DNA of 64,000 nt, taken from positions 189,903-253,902 of the forward strand of contig CAUYUJ010016469.1 of the NCBI GenBank assembly GCA_963575745.1, read 5' to 3'. A model generated the notes under the pieces. The model searched no databases. It saw nothing but the letters and a program-made list of their open reading frames with translations, and was not told the origin of the DNA. The stretch's first letter is position 1. The number at the start of each line of letters is the position of its first letter. Shown piece after piece: positions 62,781 to 64,000 of the stretch. The DNA comes from Prorocentrum cordatum (Eukaryota > Sar > Dinophyceae > Prorocentrales > Prorocentraceae). Made by a program: the position numbers and the translations under genes.

Positions 62781-62789
62781 TGTGAGGGA

Positions 62790-62869
62790 CATATATATAT
62801 ATATGTATATATATACATACATACATACATACATACATACATACATACATACATACATACATACATACA

Positions 62870-62903
<34 letters not shown>

Positions 62904-62905
62904 GA
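62790..62905. repeat. (TACA)n microsatellite, then A-rich tract
   Basis: TA, then TACA repeats to about 62905, followed by an A-rich stretch with AAAC words to 62990. Confidence 0.95.
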
Positions 62906-63149
62906 GAGAGAAGAAGAGAAAATAACAAACAAACAAAAAACAACAAAACAAAAAACAAACAAAAAAAAAAAAAAAAAAGAAAAAAAAAACGATCGCGAAG
63001 ATTATGAGGATGGTAAGCACCGGAGGGGGGAGAGAGGCGAAGCTGTCCCTCCCTTTCCTTCCCCTTATACATAACTCATCCCTGTCGCACCCTGAGGGGC
63101 AGGCCGGGTGTTTCGCCTGAGACATCCTTACCACTCATGCTCCTGAAGC

Positions 63150-63440
63150 TTAAAAGTCGTAAACGGCTTCACAGATGGAGGGCGGGTCGCTTCCAACATG
63201 TGGCTCTCGCCGTAGCGCCGCGCACACTCGTGTCAAACAATTGCATGAGTTTTGCGGATTGAGGGCGGGTGGTTTGCAAAATGTGGCTCTCGCCGGTGCG
63301 CCGCGAACACTCGTCTTAACAATTCGCAGGAGCGTCACGGAGTGAGGGTGCTTGATTTTCAAAATGTGGTTCACGCAGTAGCTCCGCGTAAACTCGTTAT
63401 CAACAGTTGCAAGAGTTTCATGGCTCCTCATGGCTAACAT
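63150..63440. repeat. Minisatellite, inverted copy of the 7500-8146 family
   Basis: Three diverged units carry GAGGGCGGGTYGNTTNCAA...ATGTGGCTCTCGCCG and GCGCCGCGNACACTCGT, the reverse complement of the left array boxes. Confidence 0.6.
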
Positions 63441-63479
63441 ACATGAAAGGGTATTTGAAAAAGGCGTCAGGACTCTCAG

Positions 63480-63640
63480 AGCGCAACGGTTACGTTGACT
63501 CGCGATGTTGAAGTCTCAGCAATCGAGTTCTAGCACGTCTCAAGATCGTCAAGACGCAACAGTCAGGTTGATTCGCGGCGTTGAAGTCCCGAGAATGGTG
63601 CTTTGGCACGTCAGGATGTTCCAACGGTTGTCTCCCAACG
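63480..63640. repeat. Two-copy ~72-bp direct repeat
   Basis: GCGCAACGGTTACGTTGACTCG...TTGAAGTCTC and GACGCAACAGTCAGGTTGATTCG...TTGAAGTCCC. Diverged tandem copies. Confidence 0.6.
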
Positions 63641-63940
63641 GCGCACTCCTCTGTGCAAATCCTTGTGGGGGCCTGCGAAGAGGGAGCTTGAAGGAAGGGT
63701 TTATTCCAATATCGGTTGTGAGCCTTTGGTTTGCAGTGGTCCTCGTCATCTTCTCCTTCCCATGTATAATGAGGTGTTCACCAATGCAACGTCACTTGGA
63801 ATCTGAGACATGAGATATACAAGCTCTGGACGTACCACCGCGATCGAACTCGTCTTCCGGAGGCCCACAGGAGCCACACGGGAGCCCATGGGAGCAGCAG
63901 AGATGATAATAGATAGCCCTCTCGTCATCCTCCTCATCCT
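63641..63940. other. No gene seen
   Basis: Mixed sequence. Short open frames on both strands without recognisable content. Confidence 0.4.
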
Positions 63941-63944
63941 CCTC

Positions 63945-63975
<31 letters not shown>

Positions 63976-64000
63976 CTCCTCCTCCTCCTCCTCCTCCTCC
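63941..64000. repeat. AACCCTC short array and (TCC)n
   Basis: Four CCCTCAA units followed by TCC repeats to the window edge. Confidence 0.9.

Noticed and set aside
63941-63975. CCCTCAA array as a telomere
   Set aside because: Dinoflagellate telomeres reported are TTTAGGG-type. Only four CCCTCAA units occur, followed by TCC repeats.

Overview
The window is nuclear DNA of a dinoflagellate. The best evidence is an exact 22-nt copy of the conserved dinoflagellate trans-spliced leader (SL) on the minus strand at 55760-55781. Supporting features are Ty1/copia pol with dinoflagellate-style wording, LINEs with a C-terminal CCHC finger, sparse GC-rich exons, and large amounts of low-complexity DNA. 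I cannot name the species. No rRNA, tRNA, CRISPR array, bacterial operon or plasmid feature was recognised. Two 100-N assembly gaps lie at 5973-6072 and 58901-59000.

Layout. 1-2480: a worn plus-strand copia-like pol relic. 2480-8150: TCC/GGA microsatellites, a 234-bp foldback, a GTC microsatellite, a Cys-rich partial coding segment next to the first gap, and a minisatellite of roughly 105-bp units. 8151-31217: a 23,067-bp LTR retroelement on the minus strand, inserted into that minisatellite, with two 341-bp LTRs and a 4-bp target duplication. 31218-48600: repeat-rich DNA with a 1-kb tandem duplication, CAT, GAT, GGA and TCC microsatellites, TIR-type small elements and a few probable exons. 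49769-55781: an almost complete 6.0-kb LINE on the minus strand, with poly(A) at its 3' end and the SL at its 5' end, sitting inside a (GGA)n microsatellite. 55782-64000: an RRM-encoding exon, more microsatellites, GC-rich sequence and an inverted copy of the minisatellite.

The giant retroelement. In minus-strand order it reads: 5' LTR, tRNA-like primer-binding site, Cys-rich ORF that starts inside the LTR, coiled-coil ORF, Cys-rich ORF, Gag-like ORF with Cys motifs, retropepsin (DTG), integrase (HHCC, D..D..E), reverse transcriptase (YVDD), RNase H, and then about 11.6 kb of accessory coding sequence before the 3' LTR. The order PR-INT-RT-RH makes it Ty1/copia. The accessory block starts with a methyltransferase-like domain (PCTGGSPWQ motif) and holds several large unknown proteins. 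From about 20,100 to 13,369 it stays in a single reading frame broken only by stop codons. This copy is decayed: its LTRs differ at 11 of 341 positions, and it carries nonsense codons inside conserved PR and RNase H motifs plus several frameshifts.

The most unexpected signal is a family of about 28 small hairpins with a conserved CTNAG core and covarying stems, scattered through the element's coding linkers. Their loop base always avoids creating a stop codon in the local frame. Other leads are the LINE copied from a trans-spliced mRNA, a shared 3'-intron-end motif (CGTCRGATYYNAG) at four loci that suggests introner-like introns, and two related small TIR elements.
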